Source: Acinetobacter sp. ASP199
GTDB taxonomy: Bacteria > Pseudomonadota > Gammaproteobacteria > Pseudomonadales > Moraxellaceae
Direction of reading: 5' to 3'
Length of the DNA: 64,000 bases
Assembly (NCBI RefSeq): GCF_022700675.1
Contig: NZ_CP062182.1
Coordinates: 434,001 to 498,000, forward strand
The notes below the pieces were generated by a model. It did not search any database and was not told where the DNA came from. It worked only from the letters and a program-made list of their open reading frames with translations. Shown here in pieces: positions 1 through 8,746 of this stretch. Positions within the stretch are counted from its first letter, which is position 1. Every line of letters starts with the position of its first letter. Both the position numbers and the translations under genes were made by a program.

Positions 1-52
1 CTAGAATACTCGGCTTATTTTTTAATTTATCTGATTAGTGACGTTTACCAAC

Positions 53-919
53 ATGAATATGACGACTGCTAACACCGCACGTTTATTGATTACTTGTGAA
101 GACAAGCCGGGCATCGTGCAGGCTGTTTCAAGCTTCTTGTATCATCAGGGCGCCAATATTACTGCGCTTGATCAATACGCGACAGAGGCTCAGGGTGGAC
201 GTTACTTCATGCGTGTTGAGTTTGAACTGGATAACCTGCAAAGCCGTAAAGAAAGCCTGTTACAGACTTTTGCTGCTAATGTTGCAGAACGCTATAACAT
301 GCATTGGCGTCTGGCACTGGTAAGTGATGTGAAAAAAGTCGGCATTCTGGTGTCAAAAGTTGATCATGCTTTACTTGAGCTGTTATGGCGTCATGCACGT
401 GGTGGCTTGCCATGCGAAATCACCAAAGTGGTATCGAATCATGAAACACTGCGTGAATCGGTTGAAAACTTTGGTATCCCATTTGAAGTGGTACCAGTGA
501 CCAAAGACAACAAACGTGAAGCTTATGCAAAAATTGATGAGCTGATGCAAGGCAATGATTTGTTAGTACTGGCGCGCTATATGCAGATTCTGGATGAAGA
601 ATTTGTACAAAAATGGGAAATGAAAGTGATCAACATTCACCATTCGTTCCTGCCAGCGTTCGTGGGTGCAAATCCGTACAAACAGGCTTATGAGAAAGGC
701 GTAAAACTGATCGGTGCGACTGCACACTATGTGACTGCGGATCTGGACCAAGGTCCAATCATTGAGCAAGACGTAGAGCGTGTAAACCATGACTTTACTG
801 TAGATCAGCTGCGTGAACTGGGGCAGGACGTTGAGCGTAATGTGCTGGCACGTGCCGTAAGATGGCATCTGGAAGACCGTATTATTGTAGATGGTAACAA
901 GACGGTGGTATTCCAATAA
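53..919 (+). CDS. purU: Formyltetrahydrofolate deformylase PurU
   Basis: Hydrolyses 10-formyl-tetrahydrofolate to formate and tetrahydrofolate, supplying formate for purine synthesis and balancing the one-carbon pool in the cytoplasm. The first ~85 residues form an ACT domain (ITCEDKPGIVQAVSSFL). The rest is a formyltransferase-type domain with NIHHSFLPAF and the downstream GATAHYVTADLDQGPIIEQD, which carry the usual Asn/His/Asp catalytic set. Length (~288 aa) fits the family. The frame is open from a GTG at 38, but ATG 53 (or ATG 59) is the more natural start; no clear ribosome binding site separates them. It is followed by a strong hairpin terminator, so it looks monocistronic here. Confidence 0.95.
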   Translation: MNMTTANTARLLITCEDKPGIVQAVSSFLYHQGANITALDQYATEAQGGRYFMRVEFELDNLQSRKESLLQTFAANVAERYNMHWRLALVSDVKKVGILVSKVDHALLELLWRHARGGLPCEITKVVSNHETLRESVENFGIPFEVVPVTKDNKREAYAKIDELMQGNDLLVLARYMQILDEEFVQKWEMKVINIHHSFLPAFVGANPYKQAYEKGVKLIGATAHYVTADLDQGPIIEQDVERVNHDFTVDQLRELGQDVERNVLARAVRWHLEDRIIVDGNKTVVFQ

Positions 920-941
920 GTCTTGCATCATCATTTAAAAA

Positions 942-967
942 GGCATACTTTAAGTATGCCTTTTTTT
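942..967 (+). terminator. Rho-independent terminator of purU
   Basis: Inverted repeat GGCATACTT / AAGTATGCC followed by seven T, 22 bases after the purU stop. Confidence 0.9.
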
Positions 968-1029
968 ATTTGAGTTGTTTCTCTCATTTTTTCGAAAAAA
1001 AATGAAGAAAGTTGGGGATTGTTATTGCA

Positions 1030-1048
1030 AATGAAAACACTTCTCATT
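1030..1048 (+). promoter_or_regulatory. Putative Fur box upstream of tonB
   Basis: A 9-1-9 inverted repeat (AATGAAAAC A CTTCTCATT, 7 of 9 pairs complementary) lies about 80 bases before tonB. It resembles the Fur operator. Iron-repressed tonB-exbBD operons are the norm, so iron control is likely but inferred. Confidence 0.6.
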
Positions 1049-1128
1049 TATTATTGGCGTACTTTAATTGTGCTAACCGATGAGCTTGATCGTTTGTTTT
1101 ACATCATCTCCTCAAGGTAAAAGATTTA

Positions 1129-1902
1129 ATGAGTCAAGTTGCTTCTCCTATGACGCCTACTCCACCCAACCAGATGAAGAAGAAAGTTGCAGCTGTCATG
1201 GCGGCTGTGCTGGTGGGACATGTTGGCCTATTGTGGGCTGTCAGCCAGATGGAAGCACCTGACCTCAAGCCTGTAGACAAGGAGCCGATGAAGGTTCGCT
1301 TTGTAAAACTACAGGAAGCACCAAAACCATTACCTCCGAAGCCAAAGCCTGAGCCGAAGAAAGAGCCGCCGAAGCCGAAAGAGGTCAAGATTGTTGAAAA
1401 ACCGTTGCCACCACCGCCGAAGAAGGTTGAAAAAATCCAGGAAGTGAAGAAGGCTGAAACACCTAAGGTTGTGGCACCACCAGTTGAAGCAAAACCAACG
1501 CCAAGTCCGGTTGTACCAACGGTTGTGAAAGAAACCAAAGTTGCTCCGACACCTCCACCAGCACCTGTGGCACCGCCTGCGCCTGTTGCGCCACCGGCAC
1601 CACCTGCGCCTCCTTCTCCTAAGAGTGTTTCTTTGGGTGGTGGTGTGACCTGGTTGCGTACGCCAAAAGTATCGATGTCAGCAGGTGAATTGAAAAGTTC
1701 CTGTTCCATGGTGGTGGATATCTCAGCGAATGAACAGGGCAAGGTAGTGGCTGCGACAGCACGTAATTCAAGCTGCAGTCCTTCGATTAACCGTAAGGTC
1801 GAGTCTGCTGTACGTCGTGCACAATTAACCAAATATGTTGAAAATGGCGTTGCTTATCCAACACGTGTTGAGCAGCCCTTTGACTTCCAGATTACCAGAT
1901 AA
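1129..1902 (+). CDS. tonB: Energy transducer TonB
   Basis: Periplasm-spanning protein that carries proton-motive energy from ExbB-ExbD to TonB-dependent outer membrane receptors. It has a short cytoplasmic N-terminus, one membrane anchor at about residues 19-39 (KVAAVMAAVLVGHVGLLWAV), and a long Pro/Lys-rich then Pro/Ala-rich periplasmic spacer (about residues 60-165). The C-terminal domain of about 90 residues ends in YPTRVEQPFDFQITR. An unusual touch is a pair of cysteines in the C-terminal domain (SSCSM and NSSCSPS). It is the first gene of tonB-exbB-exbD, 25 bases before exbB, with a Fur-like palindrome upstream. It probably serves the four receptors at 17-29 kb. Confidence 0.93.
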   Translation: MSQVASPMTPTPPNQMKKKVAAVMAAVLVGHVGLLWAVSQMEAPDLKPVDKEPMKVRFVKLQEAPKPLPPKPKPEPKKEPPKPKEVKIVEKPLPPPPKKVEKIQEVKKAETPKVVAPPVEAKPTPSPVVPTVVKETKVAPTPPPAPVAPPAPVAPPAPPAPPSPKSVSLGGGVTWLRTPKVSMSAGELKSSCSMVVDISANEQGKVVAATARNSSCSPSINRKVESAVRRAQLTKYVENGVAYPTRVEQPFDFQITR

Positions 1903-1927
1903 CGGCTAACCCATTAGGAGTTCGAAT

Positions 1928-2548
1928 ATGAACTTTTCAGTTTATTGGCAACATGCTGATGCAGTCAGTAAAACACTTTATTTTGTGTTACTGGCAATGT
2001 CGATTGTGACATGGACGATCTTTGTACTGCGTTTACTCGGTACGCGCCAACTCAAGCAAGTGGCTTATGCACAGTTATCTGATGCCCTAGATAAACTGAA
2101 ATCAAAAATGGCGCCTTTGGGCTTTGAACAACGCAAAGCCGTAGCTGAACAAGCATTGCTACGCCAGATTGCAGCTGAAAAAGCCAATGCGGAGAAAGGT
2201 GTTTCGGTTCTGGGTACCATCGCATCGATTTCACCTTTCATTGGTTTATTCGGTACAGTATGGGGTATCTTCCATGCATTGGTAGCAGTGGGTAAGAGTG
2301 GTCAGGCAGGTCTGGCTCAGGTGGCAACACCAGTAGGTGAAGCACTGATCATGACGGGTCTGGGTCTGGCAGTGGCGATTCCAGCTGTATTGGCTTATAA
2401 CATCGCGGTACGTTTTAACCGTGGTTTATCGCATGAACTACAAGACCATGCCCATAGCTTATTGATTGATACGATGCTGCAACAGGAATCTGCAAAGAAA
2501 GCTGAAAGCAAAGTTGCACAAGACAGTTTAGTGAGAGGTCAAGTTTAA
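1928..2548 (+). CDS. exbB: TonB-system proton channel subunit ExbB (MotA/TolQ/ExbB family)
   Basis: Inner membrane subunit of the proton-driven motor that energises TonB. It has one N-terminal membrane segment (about residues 14-36) and the conserved pair of C-terminal helices: GTIASISPFIGLFGTVWGIF followed by GEALIMTGLGLAVAIPAVLAYN. The length (206 aa) fits the short ExbB class. It starts 25 bases after tonB with an AGGAG-like site (TTAGGAG) and overlaps exbD by one base (TAATG), indicating a translationally coupled operon. Confidence 0.95.
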   Translation: MNFSVYWQHADAVSKTLYFVLLAMSIVTWTIFVLRLLGTRQLKQVAYAQLSDALDKLKSKMAPLGFEQRKAVAEQALLRQIAAEKANAEKGVSVLGTIASISPFIGLFGTVWGIFHALVAVGKSGQAGLAQVATPVGEALIMTGLGLAVAIPAVLAYNIAVRFNRGLSHELQDHAHSLLIDTMLQQESAKKAESKVAQDSLVRGQV

Positions 2549-2952
2549 TGGCTTTTCAACTGGGTGAAGACAACGATACAGGCATGAATGAGATGAATCT
2601 CATTCCCCTGATCGACATTATGTTGGTATTGATGATCATCTTCCTGGTGACAGCGACCGTTGCGAACCCATCAATTCCATTAACCTTGCCACAAACGACT
2701 GCGGAAATTATTGATCTTCCGCCAGAGAACATTACCATCAGCATTAACTCTCAGGGTGATGTGGCATGGAATGGTGATGTGCTTAGCCTGGAACAGCTGG
2801 AAAGCCGTTTCAATGAAGCAGGTCAGGCAGAGCGTCAGCCAACGATTGTATTGAAGGCGGATAAAGAATCACGTTATGACACAGTTGCTCAAGTGATGTC
2901 ACGCGCGAGTGGAGCCGGACTCAGCGATATTGCTTTTGCAACCGATAACTGA
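2548..2952 (+). CDS. exbD: Biopolymer transporter ExbD
   Basis: Partner of ExbB; it has a single membrane helix and a periplasmic domain. The signature NLIPLIDIMLVLMIIFLVT (about residues 17-35) contains the Asp (LIDIML) that carries protons through the ExbB pore. The periplasmic part (LKADKESRYDTVAQVMSRAS) is typical. Length 134 aa is normal. Its ATG shares a base with the exbB stop, and a bidirectional terminator follows. Confidence 0.95.
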   Translation: MAFQLGEDNDTGMNEMNLIPLIDIMLVLMIIFLVTATVANPSIPLTLPQTTAEIIDLPPENITISINSQGDVAWNGDVLSLEQLESRFNEAGQAERQPTIVLKADKESRYDTVAQVMSRASGAGLSDIAFATDN

Positions 2953-2964
2953 TTTTTTCAAGAT

Positions 2965-2998
2965 CAAAAAAAGCGACCCGATGTGGTCGCTTTTTTTA
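2965..2998. terminator. Bidirectional terminator between exbD and msrA
   Basis: AGCGACC / GGTCGCT stem with A-runs on the left and a T-run on the right. It lies between two convergent genes and can serve both. Confidence 0.88.
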
Positions 2999-3013
2999 TG
3001 ATGATGGATTGTC

Positions 3014-3532
3014 TTATTTCAACAGCTCTACAAACTTGGTACGCAGCTTATTCAGCTTTGGAGGAATGGCAAAGTTGCAATAACCCTGACTTGGGTTTTT
3101 GGCAAAAAAGTTTTGATGATAGTCTTCAGCTGGATAGAAAGTTGGAGCAGGACTGAGTTCAGTGACCACATTCAGACCTTCAGTCTTCAGTGCATCAATA
3201 GTTTCTTGCGACTGCTGCTGCTGTTCTTCGTTCAGATAATAAATAACAGAACGATACTGTGTACCGACATCATTACCTTGGCGATTGAGGGTCGTTGGAT
3301 CATGAGTGGCAAAGAATACATCCAGCAATTGCTTAAAACTGATCTGGCTTTCATCAAAATCAATCAGAATCACTTCTGCATGGTTGGTATCACCATTACA
3401 GATCTCTTCATAGGTTGGGTGAGTGCTATGTCCACCGGCATAGCCACTCACGACTTTGCTGACACCACGAATCTGCAGGAATACCGCTTCGGTACACCAA
3501 AAGCATCCACCACCAAATAAGGCCTGTTGCAT
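3014..3532 (-). CDS. msrA: Peptide-methionine (S)-S-oxide reductase MsrA
   Basis: Reduces the S-epimer of methionine sulfoxide in oxidised proteins and free methionine. The catalytic motif [12 protein letters not shown] lies at residues 7-18, with the active Cys in GCFWC. Further family blocks are [39 protein letters not shown] and AEDYHQNFF. Length 172 aa is typical of an MsrA-only protein (no MsrB fusion). It is cytosolic, with no signal peptide, and is transcribed towards exbD with a shared terminator. Confidence 0.96.
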   Translation of the reverse strand: MQQALFGGGCFWCTEAVFLQIRGVSKVVSGYAGGHSTHPTYEEICNGDTNHAEVILIDFDESQISFKQLLDVFFATHDPTTLNRQGNDVGTQYRSVIYYLNEEQQQQSQETIDALKTEGLNVVTELSPAPTFYPAEDYHQNFFAKNPSQGYCNFAIPPKLNKLRTKFVELLK

Positions 3533-3590
3533 AATCTTATCCTTAATTCTGAGTCTCTGTCTCTATTCTACGCTGTAAATGCTAAATAAA

Positions 3591-3618
3591 AAAAAGCCTG
3601 TAAAAACAGGCTTTTTAT
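3591..3618 (-). terminator. Terminator of the META-domain lipoprotein gene
   Basis: AAAGCCTG / CAGGCTTT hairpin followed, on the minus strand, by a run of T (the A-run at 3585-3595 on the plus strand). Confidence 0.85.
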
Positions 3619-3625
3619 TTAAGCT

Positions 3626-4087
3626 TTAGCGCGGTTGTACCGGACTTGCCAGCTGAATTACCGGATTTCCATAGCTATCGAGCAGCTTCAGGGTTTTACC
3701 AAAAACCTGATAATGGGTGACTTTGGAGAGGGCTTCATTAAATTTCTGATCCAGATTGTCATTGTTCAGACAAGCCATTTTTGTACCCGCCATCTGGCTA
3801 AGATTTAAAGTATCTTTGCCTGCAGTATAGCTGCCCATAATACGGTTACAGCCATCGGCGCCACTAACACGCTGAGTAGCAGCATCAAATTGCAGGCTTG
3901 GAATATTACGTGTGGTAGGGGCAGTGGTGATTTCTGTACTGCCAATGTGAGTGACAATCCAGGTGCGGTTCTGAAGTTGCTGCAGATTTTCAACCGCCTG
4001 GGAGGAAGTCTGGTCTGGTGTGGTTTGGCAGCCTGTGAAGGCCAGAGCTGAAACGAACATTGCAATTGCGGTCACTTTTTTTAACAT
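3626..4087 (-). CDS. META domain (HslJ-like) lipoprotein
   Basis: Predicted lipoprotein of 153 aa. A signal peptide ends in the lipobox AFTGC, with the lipidated Cys at residue 20. The mature part is a META/HslJ-type domain: NRTWIVTHIGS, LQFDAATQRVSGADGCNRIMGSYTAGKDTLNLSQMAGTKMACLNND. Proteins with this domain are heat-shock or stress-linked envelope proteins of unclear biochemistry. The frame is open further upstream (to 4270), but that would run into the neighbouring gene and lose the signal peptide. The ATG at 4087 has a GAG-type ribosome site. It is the last gene of a minus-strand run after the DUF4105 gene (100-base gap). Confidence 0.85.
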   Translation of the reverse strand: MLKKVTAIAMFVSALAFTGCQTTPDQTSSQAVENLQQLQNRTWIVTHIGSTEITTAPTTRNIPSLQFDAATQRVSGADGCNRIMGSYTAGKDTLNLSQMAGTKMACLNNDNLDQKFNEALSKVTHYQVFGKTLKLLDSYGNPVIQLASPVQPR

Positions 4088-4187
4088 TGGACTTACTCTT
4101 TTTCTTTGATACACCGCTGTATATAAACAGAAAAAATAGAATGATACCAATATAATTTGTATCTTTAGGTTCCCTGGAAAGTAGGTT

Positions 4188-5234
4188 TTATTCTGCTTTT
4201 GGAACCGGTAATCCCTGTCGTAGCAGGGCGGAATATTGTTCACTGCTAACCTGAGCAAATTCTTTGACACGTGGATTTACATGCGCTCGAGCATACCAAG
4301 TGGTTAGATCCCAATCCTGATCCAAGGCTTGCAGGTCATACATATAATTTGGCAAATAACCTGATGCAATCAGGCGATAATCAGTCGGTAAGGGTTGCTG
4401 GGAAACAGCTTGAACCATATCAAAAACCAGCGTGGTACAATTACTGGTCAGGGTGTTGTACCACTTTGGCTGCTGCGCGAGATCATCGACCTTATTCAGA
4501 TACTCTTTAAATAGCGCCTTGGCTTGTGCCTGTGGCATGTTGACCGGGAAAAAATATACCTGCTCACCGCGAGTATTGCTACGGGTGTAGATAATATCCC
4601 GTTCATCAGCAGCGACCAGACTCAGCTCAAACTTGCGGAAGAAGCCGCCGATGGCAGAGAAATCTTCATTTTTTTCCTTGCGGATTTCAATCGAAAAAGT
4701 CAGTGGCTTCTGGTCAGCAAAGTCAAAACTCACCAAGGTATGCGCAATATGTGGTCCCATCCAGTAAGAGGTGATGACATTGACGCCAGTAATCTGATTT
4801 AAATCGAAGCTGCGACTTTCCCAGCGCTCAATATATTTTCCATTTGGCTGCCAGACAAAATTACGCACATTATGCAAGGTGACTTGATCACCTTGTTGCT
4901 CATAACTGAGAATACGGGCGACTTCAGGATTCCACTCTCGGTCCTGATGGGCGTCCAGACTGAAATACCAGAACAGGCTAAACAGGAAAGCCAGAATATA
5001 AAGCAGGGTATCCACACCATGCGAAATCAGATGACGGCTAAAATAAATACCAAGAACTGCACAGGCTAAAACAATCCAAAGGCCGATCAGCACAGAACTG
5101 CCAATCACACCGAAGGGTTGCTGTACCCAGATCGCCAGGCACAGCCATAGACTCGATGCAATGACAAACAGGGTAAATACTGCATTCATTAACCAGAATA
5201 GCCAGTGGGGTGCAGGATTTCCCTGTGCATGCAT
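4188..5234 (-). CDS. DUF4105 (Lnb N-terminal-like) membrane protein
   Basis: Predicted inner membrane protein of 348 aa with three N-terminal hydrophobic segments (about residues 11-32, 40-62, 75-93). A large extracytoplasmic domain follows. It matches the DUF4105 / Lnb N-terminal periplasmic family: YFFPVNMPQAQAKALFKEYL, WYNTLTSNCTTLVFDMV (the SNCTT Cys is the candidate nucleophile) and PTDYRLIASGYLPNYMYDL. Families of this type have papain-like cysteine features, but no reaction is known for this one. It lies 28 bases downstream of folA, so it may be cotranscribed with it. Confidence 0.8.
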   Translation of the reverse strand: MHAQGNPAPHWLFWLMNAVFTLFVIASSLWLCLAIWVQQPFGVIGSSVLIGLWIVLACAVLGIYFSRHLISHGVDTLLYILAFLFSLFWYFSLDAHQDREWNPEVARILSYEQQGDQVTLHNVRNFVWQPNGKYIERWESRSFDLNQITGVNVITSYWMGPHIAHTLVSFDFADQKPLTFSIEIRKEKNEDFSAIGGFFRKFELSLVAADERDIIYTRSNTRGEQVYFFPVNMPQAQAKALFKEYLNKVDDLAQQPKWYNTLTSNCTTLVFDMVQAVSQQPLPTDYRLIASGYLPNYMYDLQALDQDWDLTTWYARAHVNPRVKEFAQVSSEQYSALLRQGLPVPKAE

Positions 5235-5262
5235 AATTGAATCTTTAATTAAAAATTATTCT

Positions 5263-5775
5263 TTATTTTCTATATGTTGCAAACTCAAAAGCAATCCCGG
5301 TTTTGTCGTCAATATGTTGTTCGGAAAAAACTTTTTTGAATTCAGCAGGAATTTCCGGGTAGAAGGCATGACCTTGTACATCCAGTTCCACATGGGTCAG
5401 TTCCAGTCGGTCAGCGATACTCATCGTCTGTTTGAAAATTTCACCGCCCCCAATAATGTAAATGGACTCCGGTTTTTCTGACGCTTTTACATCTGCAACA
5501 GCTTGGTTCAAGGCATCTTTAATCGTATGTGCAACTTTGGTGCCTTCAAAAGACCAATCAGTATCACGGGTAATGACCCAATTTACGCGTTTAGGCAGGG
5601 CACGACCCATAGACTCAAGGGTCTTACGTCCCATGACAACTACACCACCCTCGGTGATTTCTTTAAAATGTTTAAGATCCGCTGAGATATGCCAAGGCAG
5701 GTCATTGTCCTTACCAATACAGCGCTGCTGATCCATTGCAACGACATGAACGACTTCTAAATCCTGAAATGCCAT
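5263..5775 (-). CDS. folA: Dihydrofolate reductase FolA
   Basis: NADPH-dependent reduction of dihydrofolate to tetrahydrofolate; target of trimethoprim. Family blocks in order: VHVVAMDQQRCIGKDNDLPWHISADLKHFKEIT (substrate site with Trp and Asp), VVMGRKTLESMG, and IYIIGGGEIFKQTM (NADPH-binding Gly motif). The open frame reaches 5820, but starting at 5775 (MAFQDLEVV) gives about 170 aa, the family's usual length. It sits just downstream of thyA on the same strand, with a hairpin between them, matching their linked role in thymidylate synthesis. Confidence 0.95.
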   Translation of the reverse strand: MAFQDLEVVHVVAMDQQRCIGKDNDLPWHISADLKHFKEITEGGVVVMGRKTLESMGRALPKRVNWVITRDTDWSFEGTKVAHTIKDALNQAVADVKASEKPESIYIIGGGEIFKQTMSIADRLELTHVELDVQGHAFYPEIPAEFKKVFSEQHIDDKTGIAFEFATYRK

Positions 5776-5820
5776 ACCCACACTCAAAAACAAATAAAAA
5801 TTGTTTCTATTAAAATGCAA

Positions 5821-5846
5821 AATCCCACTTTAAGCAAAGTGGGATT
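5821..5846 (-). terminator. Terminator of thyA
   Basis: AATCCCACTTT / AAAGTGGGATT stem followed on the minus strand by TTTTGCATTTT, 26 bases after the thyA stop. It overlaps the folA leader. Confidence 0.8.
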
Positions 5847-5871
5847 TTGATTTTCTTTAGTTTAGTAAAAA

Positions 5872-6714
5872 TTAAACTGCCACAGGCGCTTTAATTCCCG
5901 GATGGGATTCATAACCGACAATTTCGATATCTTCGAATTTGAAATCGAACAGGTCTTTAATTTCAGGATTCAGTTTTAACTGACATAGACCTAAAGGTTC
6001 ACGACTCAGCTGAAGTTGGGCCTGTTCAAAGTGGTTGGCATATAAATGCGTATCGCCACCTGTCCAGACAAAATCACCGACATCCAGATCACAGACTTGC
6101 GCGATCATATGGGTAAGTAGAGCATAGCTGGCAATATTGAATGGTACGCCCAAAAACACGTCAGCACTACGTTGATACAGCTGGCAAGACAACTTGCCGT
6201 TATGGACAAAGAACTGGAACAGGGTATGACAAGGTGGCAATGCCACTTGACCAGCTTCATTCGGGTTCCAGCCAGACACGATCAGACGACGTGAGTTTGG
6301 GTTGGTCTTGATCTCATTCACCAGCCATTTGATCTGATCAAAACCATCATTTTTATAGCTGCCATCTTCATTTTTTGTGGCACCAAAGTTCCGCCACTGA
6401 TGACCATATACAGGACCAAGCTCACCTTCAGGACGACCAAAACGTGCAGTCTGTTCCGCAGTTGACCATTCATCCCAAATACTAACCTTATTATCTTTCA
6501 AATATTGAACGTTAGTATCGCCTTTGAGGAACCAGAGCAGTTCAATCACGATTGAGCGGAAGTGAACTTTTTTGGTGGTCAGCAAAGGGAAACCTTTGGA
6601 AAGATCAAAGCGCATCTGATGACCAAATACCGAACGTGTACCAGTACCGGTACGGTCGCCTTTATCGCCGCCGTTGTCGAGGATATGTTGTAAAAGGTCA
6701 AGGTATTGGCGCAT
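5872..6714 (-). CDS. thyA: Thymidylate synthase ThyA
   Basis: Makes dTMP from dUMP with methylene-tetrahydrofolate as methyl donor and reductant. Clear ThyA sequence: [18 protein letters not shown] at the N-terminus, the catalytic Cys in [13 protein letters not shown], then [21 protein letters not shown] and GDTHLYANH for dUMP binding. Length 280 aa includes the extra segment ([25 protein letters not shown]) found in many proteobacterial ThyA. It is followed by its own terminator and then folA, which recycles the dihydrofolate it produces. Confidence 0.97.
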   Translation of the reverse strand: MRQYLDLLQHILDNGGDKGDRTGTGTRSVFGHQMRFDLSKGFPLLTTKKVHFRSIVIELLWFLKGDTNVQYLKDNKVSIWDEWSTAEQTARFGRPEGELGPVYGHQWRNFGATKNEDGSYKNDGFDQIKWLVNEIKTNPNSRRLIVSGWNPNEAGQVALPPCHTLFQFFVHNGKLSCQLYQRSADVFLGVPFNIASYALLTHMIAQVCDLDVGDFVWTGGDTHLYANHFEQAQLQLSREPLGLCQLKLNPEIKDLFDFKFEDIEIVGYESHPGIKAPVAV

Positions 6715-6848
6715 AAGTCTCTCTTAAAATTTGTTGAAAAATTGCTTTTCTTTGAACTGAGCAATTTAAAATTGCGCTCATCATAACATTTTTTTTCGCA
6801 GTTCAGCATCGCCGGGAAAGTGACTGTATAAGAGAGAAAATGCAATAA

Positions 6849-6874
6849 AACAGGCACCCATAATGGATGCCTGT
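6849..6874 (-). terminator. Terminator of the lipocalin gene
   Basis: ACAGGCA / TGCCTGT stem-loop followed on the minus strand by TTTTATT, just after the stop at 6887. Confidence 0.8.
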
Positions 6875-6886
6875 TTATAGCCTACT

Positions 6887-7378
6887 TTAAGCTGTTGGCT
6901 GGCCGGTATGTACTGTGTCAATCAGATCAGACAGGTCATAACCGAGCGATTGTGCATAAGCCAGATATTCCTGTTTGGTCGTTTCATCAATGGTTGGGGT
7001 ACGGTGCAACAGCCACAGATATTTCATACTTGGCTCACCGACCAAAGCTGTTTGATAATTAGCATCCAGCTTTAATACCCAATAATCTCCCTTAGTAAAT
7101 GGAACCCAGCGTAAGCCCTCTGGCAGGAAGCTGACCTCCAGTTTGGCATTGGCGGCATCAACAACCGTCGCTTCACCAATGGATTCATCCAGCTTGCCAT
7201 CCCCATCCAGACAACGGTTCTGGACACGTACGCTCCCACTTTCATTCAGGCTATAAACCGCTGAAATATCAGTACTGTCTTCAGGTTGATGTTTCATTGG
7301 GAGACGGGCAATTTCATACCAGGTACCTAAATATTTGCTGAGATCAAAATTTGAAACGGTAGGGATATCATGATTCAT
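6887..7378 (-). CDS. Lipocalin family protein (Blc-like, no signal peptide)
   Basis: Small ligand-binding beta-barrel of 163 aa. The lipocalin signature YLGTWYEIARLPMKHQP lies at residues 15-31. Later blocks fit bacterial lipocalin Blc: FLPEGLRWVPFTKGDYWVLKLD and YLWLLHRTPT. E. coli Blc is an outer membrane lipoprotein; this one begins MNHDIPTVSNFDLSKYLG with no signal peptide or lipobox, so it is probably cytosolic. A good ribosome site (GGAGAAAATA) precedes the ATG. The ligand is unknown; Blc proteins bind fatty acids and lysophospholipids. Confidence 0.88.
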   Translation of the reverse strand: MNHDIPTVSNFDLSKYLGTWYEIARLPMKHQPEDSTDISAVYSLNESGSVRVQNRCLDGDGKLDESIGEATVVDAANAKLEVSFLPEGLRWVPFTKGDYWVLKLDANYQTALVGEPSMKYLWLLHRTPTIDETTKQEYLAYAQSLGYDLSDLIDTVHTGQPTA

Positions 7379-7723
7379 TATTTTCTCCGTTTTATTTCAG
7401 TTCATTTTTACACTCAATCAGTCTAAATATGAAGCTGCTAAAAAAAGATGTAATCATGTAGTGAAATGTTATGTTTGTTTTCAATGAGATGGGGATAAGT
7501 AGAGCATATATAAGAAATGTTAAATAAGTCAGGATCTGGTTAATTTTTATAATTTTTTACTTAAAAATAAATTGATTAATTAATTTATTGTTCAATAAAA
7601 CTTAATAAATAATATTTTTGTAAACAAATGAATTTGAATAATTGTATATACAATATGGTCTTAGCTTTAATTGATTAAATATTGTTAAATTTATTTACAT
7701 TTTGAACGTGAAAAATAACATTA
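7379..7723. other. AT-rich intergenic region
   Basis: About 345 bases, strongly AT-rich from 7540, between two divergent genes (lipocalin and the putative amidase). It contains AT palindromic runs such as ATTAATTAAT. No ORF or hairpin terminator was recognised. It should hold both promoters, but none can be called with confidence. Confidence 0.6.
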
Positions 7724-8338
7724 ATGGGGCTACTATTTGGGCCTGTCAAAAGATATGAACGCCTACTCAGGGCGAGGAGTACTTGGTTTAATATGATTTA
7801 TGATCATCAAGTGAATATGAGTGAAGTTCATGCTCCTGTTCAAGCGAACGTCATAACTCGTTCCCAGTCGGGACAAAATTCTAAACGACAGCCTCAGCGT
7901 AAAAGCTCTGAATCAGCTCGTAATACCGGTTCTGAATCGCGCAAGACCTTTAGCGTAATGAATGGTCAGCGTTTTAATATTGAAAAATTCACCAGTTATC
8001 TGCAAGGCATTACCCGGAATACCAGTACACAGAAATGTGCGCGTAGTATTCGTATCGGTTTGCAATCTTCAGGTGCGAAAATTGTGAATCATCCTGTGGC
8101 TGCAGCTGACTGGGGCAGTACCCTACAAAAATTGGGCTACCGCAAAATCAACCTGTCATTTGACCGTCCGAAAAAGGGTGATATCTATATCATTGACCGG
8201 ACTTCCAAGCATAAGTATGGGCATATTGCAGCATACTCAGGTTCTGCATGGGTATCCGATTTCAGACAGTCAAGTCATGCGGTTTATCGTAATTCAGATG
8301 TGAAATACACGTATTACCGTCTGGATTCTCATCTTTAA
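7724..8338 (+). CDS. Putative CHAP/NlpC-P60-like cysteine amidase
   Basis: I do not recognise a named gene. The C-terminal ~115 residues resemble CHAP or Tae-type peptidoglycan amidases. A candidate nucleophile Cys105 lies in KCARSIRIGLQSSG, RPKKGDIYIID follows, and His167 lies in KYGHIAAYSG with Asp179 in WVSDFRQ. This is the order seen in CHAP enzymes. The N-terminal ~75 residues are polar, Ser/Arg/Gln-rich and probably disordered, with no signal peptide. The start is uncertain: ATG 7724, ATG 7793 (GAGGAG 13 bases upstream) or ATG 7817. It converges on two overlapping small membrane-protein genes. A lytic toxin or effector with membrane immunity partners is possible but unproven; a housekeeping wall hydrolase is the alternative. 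Confidence 0.6.
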   Translation: MGLLFGPVKRYERLLRARSTWFNMIYDHQVNMSEVHAPVQANVITRSQSGQNSKRQPQRKSSESARNTGSESRKTFSVMNGQRFNIEKFTSYLQGITRNTSTQKCARSIRIGLQSSGAKIVNHPVAAADWGSTLQKLGYRKINLSFDRPKKGDIYIIDRTSKHKYGHIAAYSGSAWVSDFRQSSHAVYRNSDVKYTYYRLDSHL

Positions 8339-8371
8339 ACCAGAAGTTGAAAGTAGCATTTGCGAAATGGT

Positions 8372-8746
8372 TCAATCTTCGAAGCGTTTCGCACGATTCC
8401 CGTAAATAGACACGATAAACAGTCCAATCGCACTGAAGCCAAGGCATTGAATGCCTAAAGCTATCTTGTGCTGTTCAGGCAGATAGCCAAACAGGGTGAT
8501 CAGGGCAATCAGCGGAATACAGAAAAACAGTCGTGTAAAGCCTTCCCGATAGGGATTCTGCTCAGGCAGTTTCAAGGCTACAGTACGTAAGCCATGACTG
8601 AGCATCCCAATTGCCAGGCTGATGCCGACAAATATTGCATTCAGTTGCGCAAAGGTGGAGGCGTAATAAATTACTGCGCAGGTAGCGATACAGACAATTA
8701 GCCTGATCTGGCGTGTACAGCGTTCGGAATACCAGTAATTAAGCAT
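8372..8746 (-). CDS. Small four-helix membrane protein, paralogue of the upstream gene
   Basis: Unknown function, 124 aa. About four hydrophobic segments (roughly residues 13-28, 32-50, 72-88, 95-114). It aligns with the product of 8739-9128: both start ML-YW, both carry NP...R...IP...L..LF in the middle, and both have a GIQ/GIG-CLGF/GF-type last helix (QCLGFSAIGLFIVS against QGIGFMAIAICLFS). Its start overlaps the end of the upstream gene by 8 bases, so the two are translationally coupled. The C-terminus is charged (YGNRAKRFED) and probably cytosolic. Confidence 0.7.
   Translation of the reverse strand: MLNYWYSERCTRQIRLIVCIATCAVIYYASTFAQLNAIFVGISLAIGMLSHGLRTVALKLPEQNPYREGFTRLFFCIPLIALITLFGYLPEQHKIALGIQCLGFSAIGLFIVSIYGNRAKRFED

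Noticed and set aside
563..934. 123-aa minus-strand ORF opposite purU
   Set aside because: Shadow of purU, running into its terminator; no family features.
1134..1832. 232-aa minus-strand ORF opposite tonB
   Set aside because: Gly/Phe/Thr-rich low-complexity sequence is just the antisense of the Pro/Lys-rich TonB spacer; tonB is certain on the other strand.
4088..4270. Upstream extension of the META lipoprotein frame
   Set aside because: It would place a lipoprotein signal peptide internally and overlap the DUF4105 gene; ATG 4087 explains the signal peptide.
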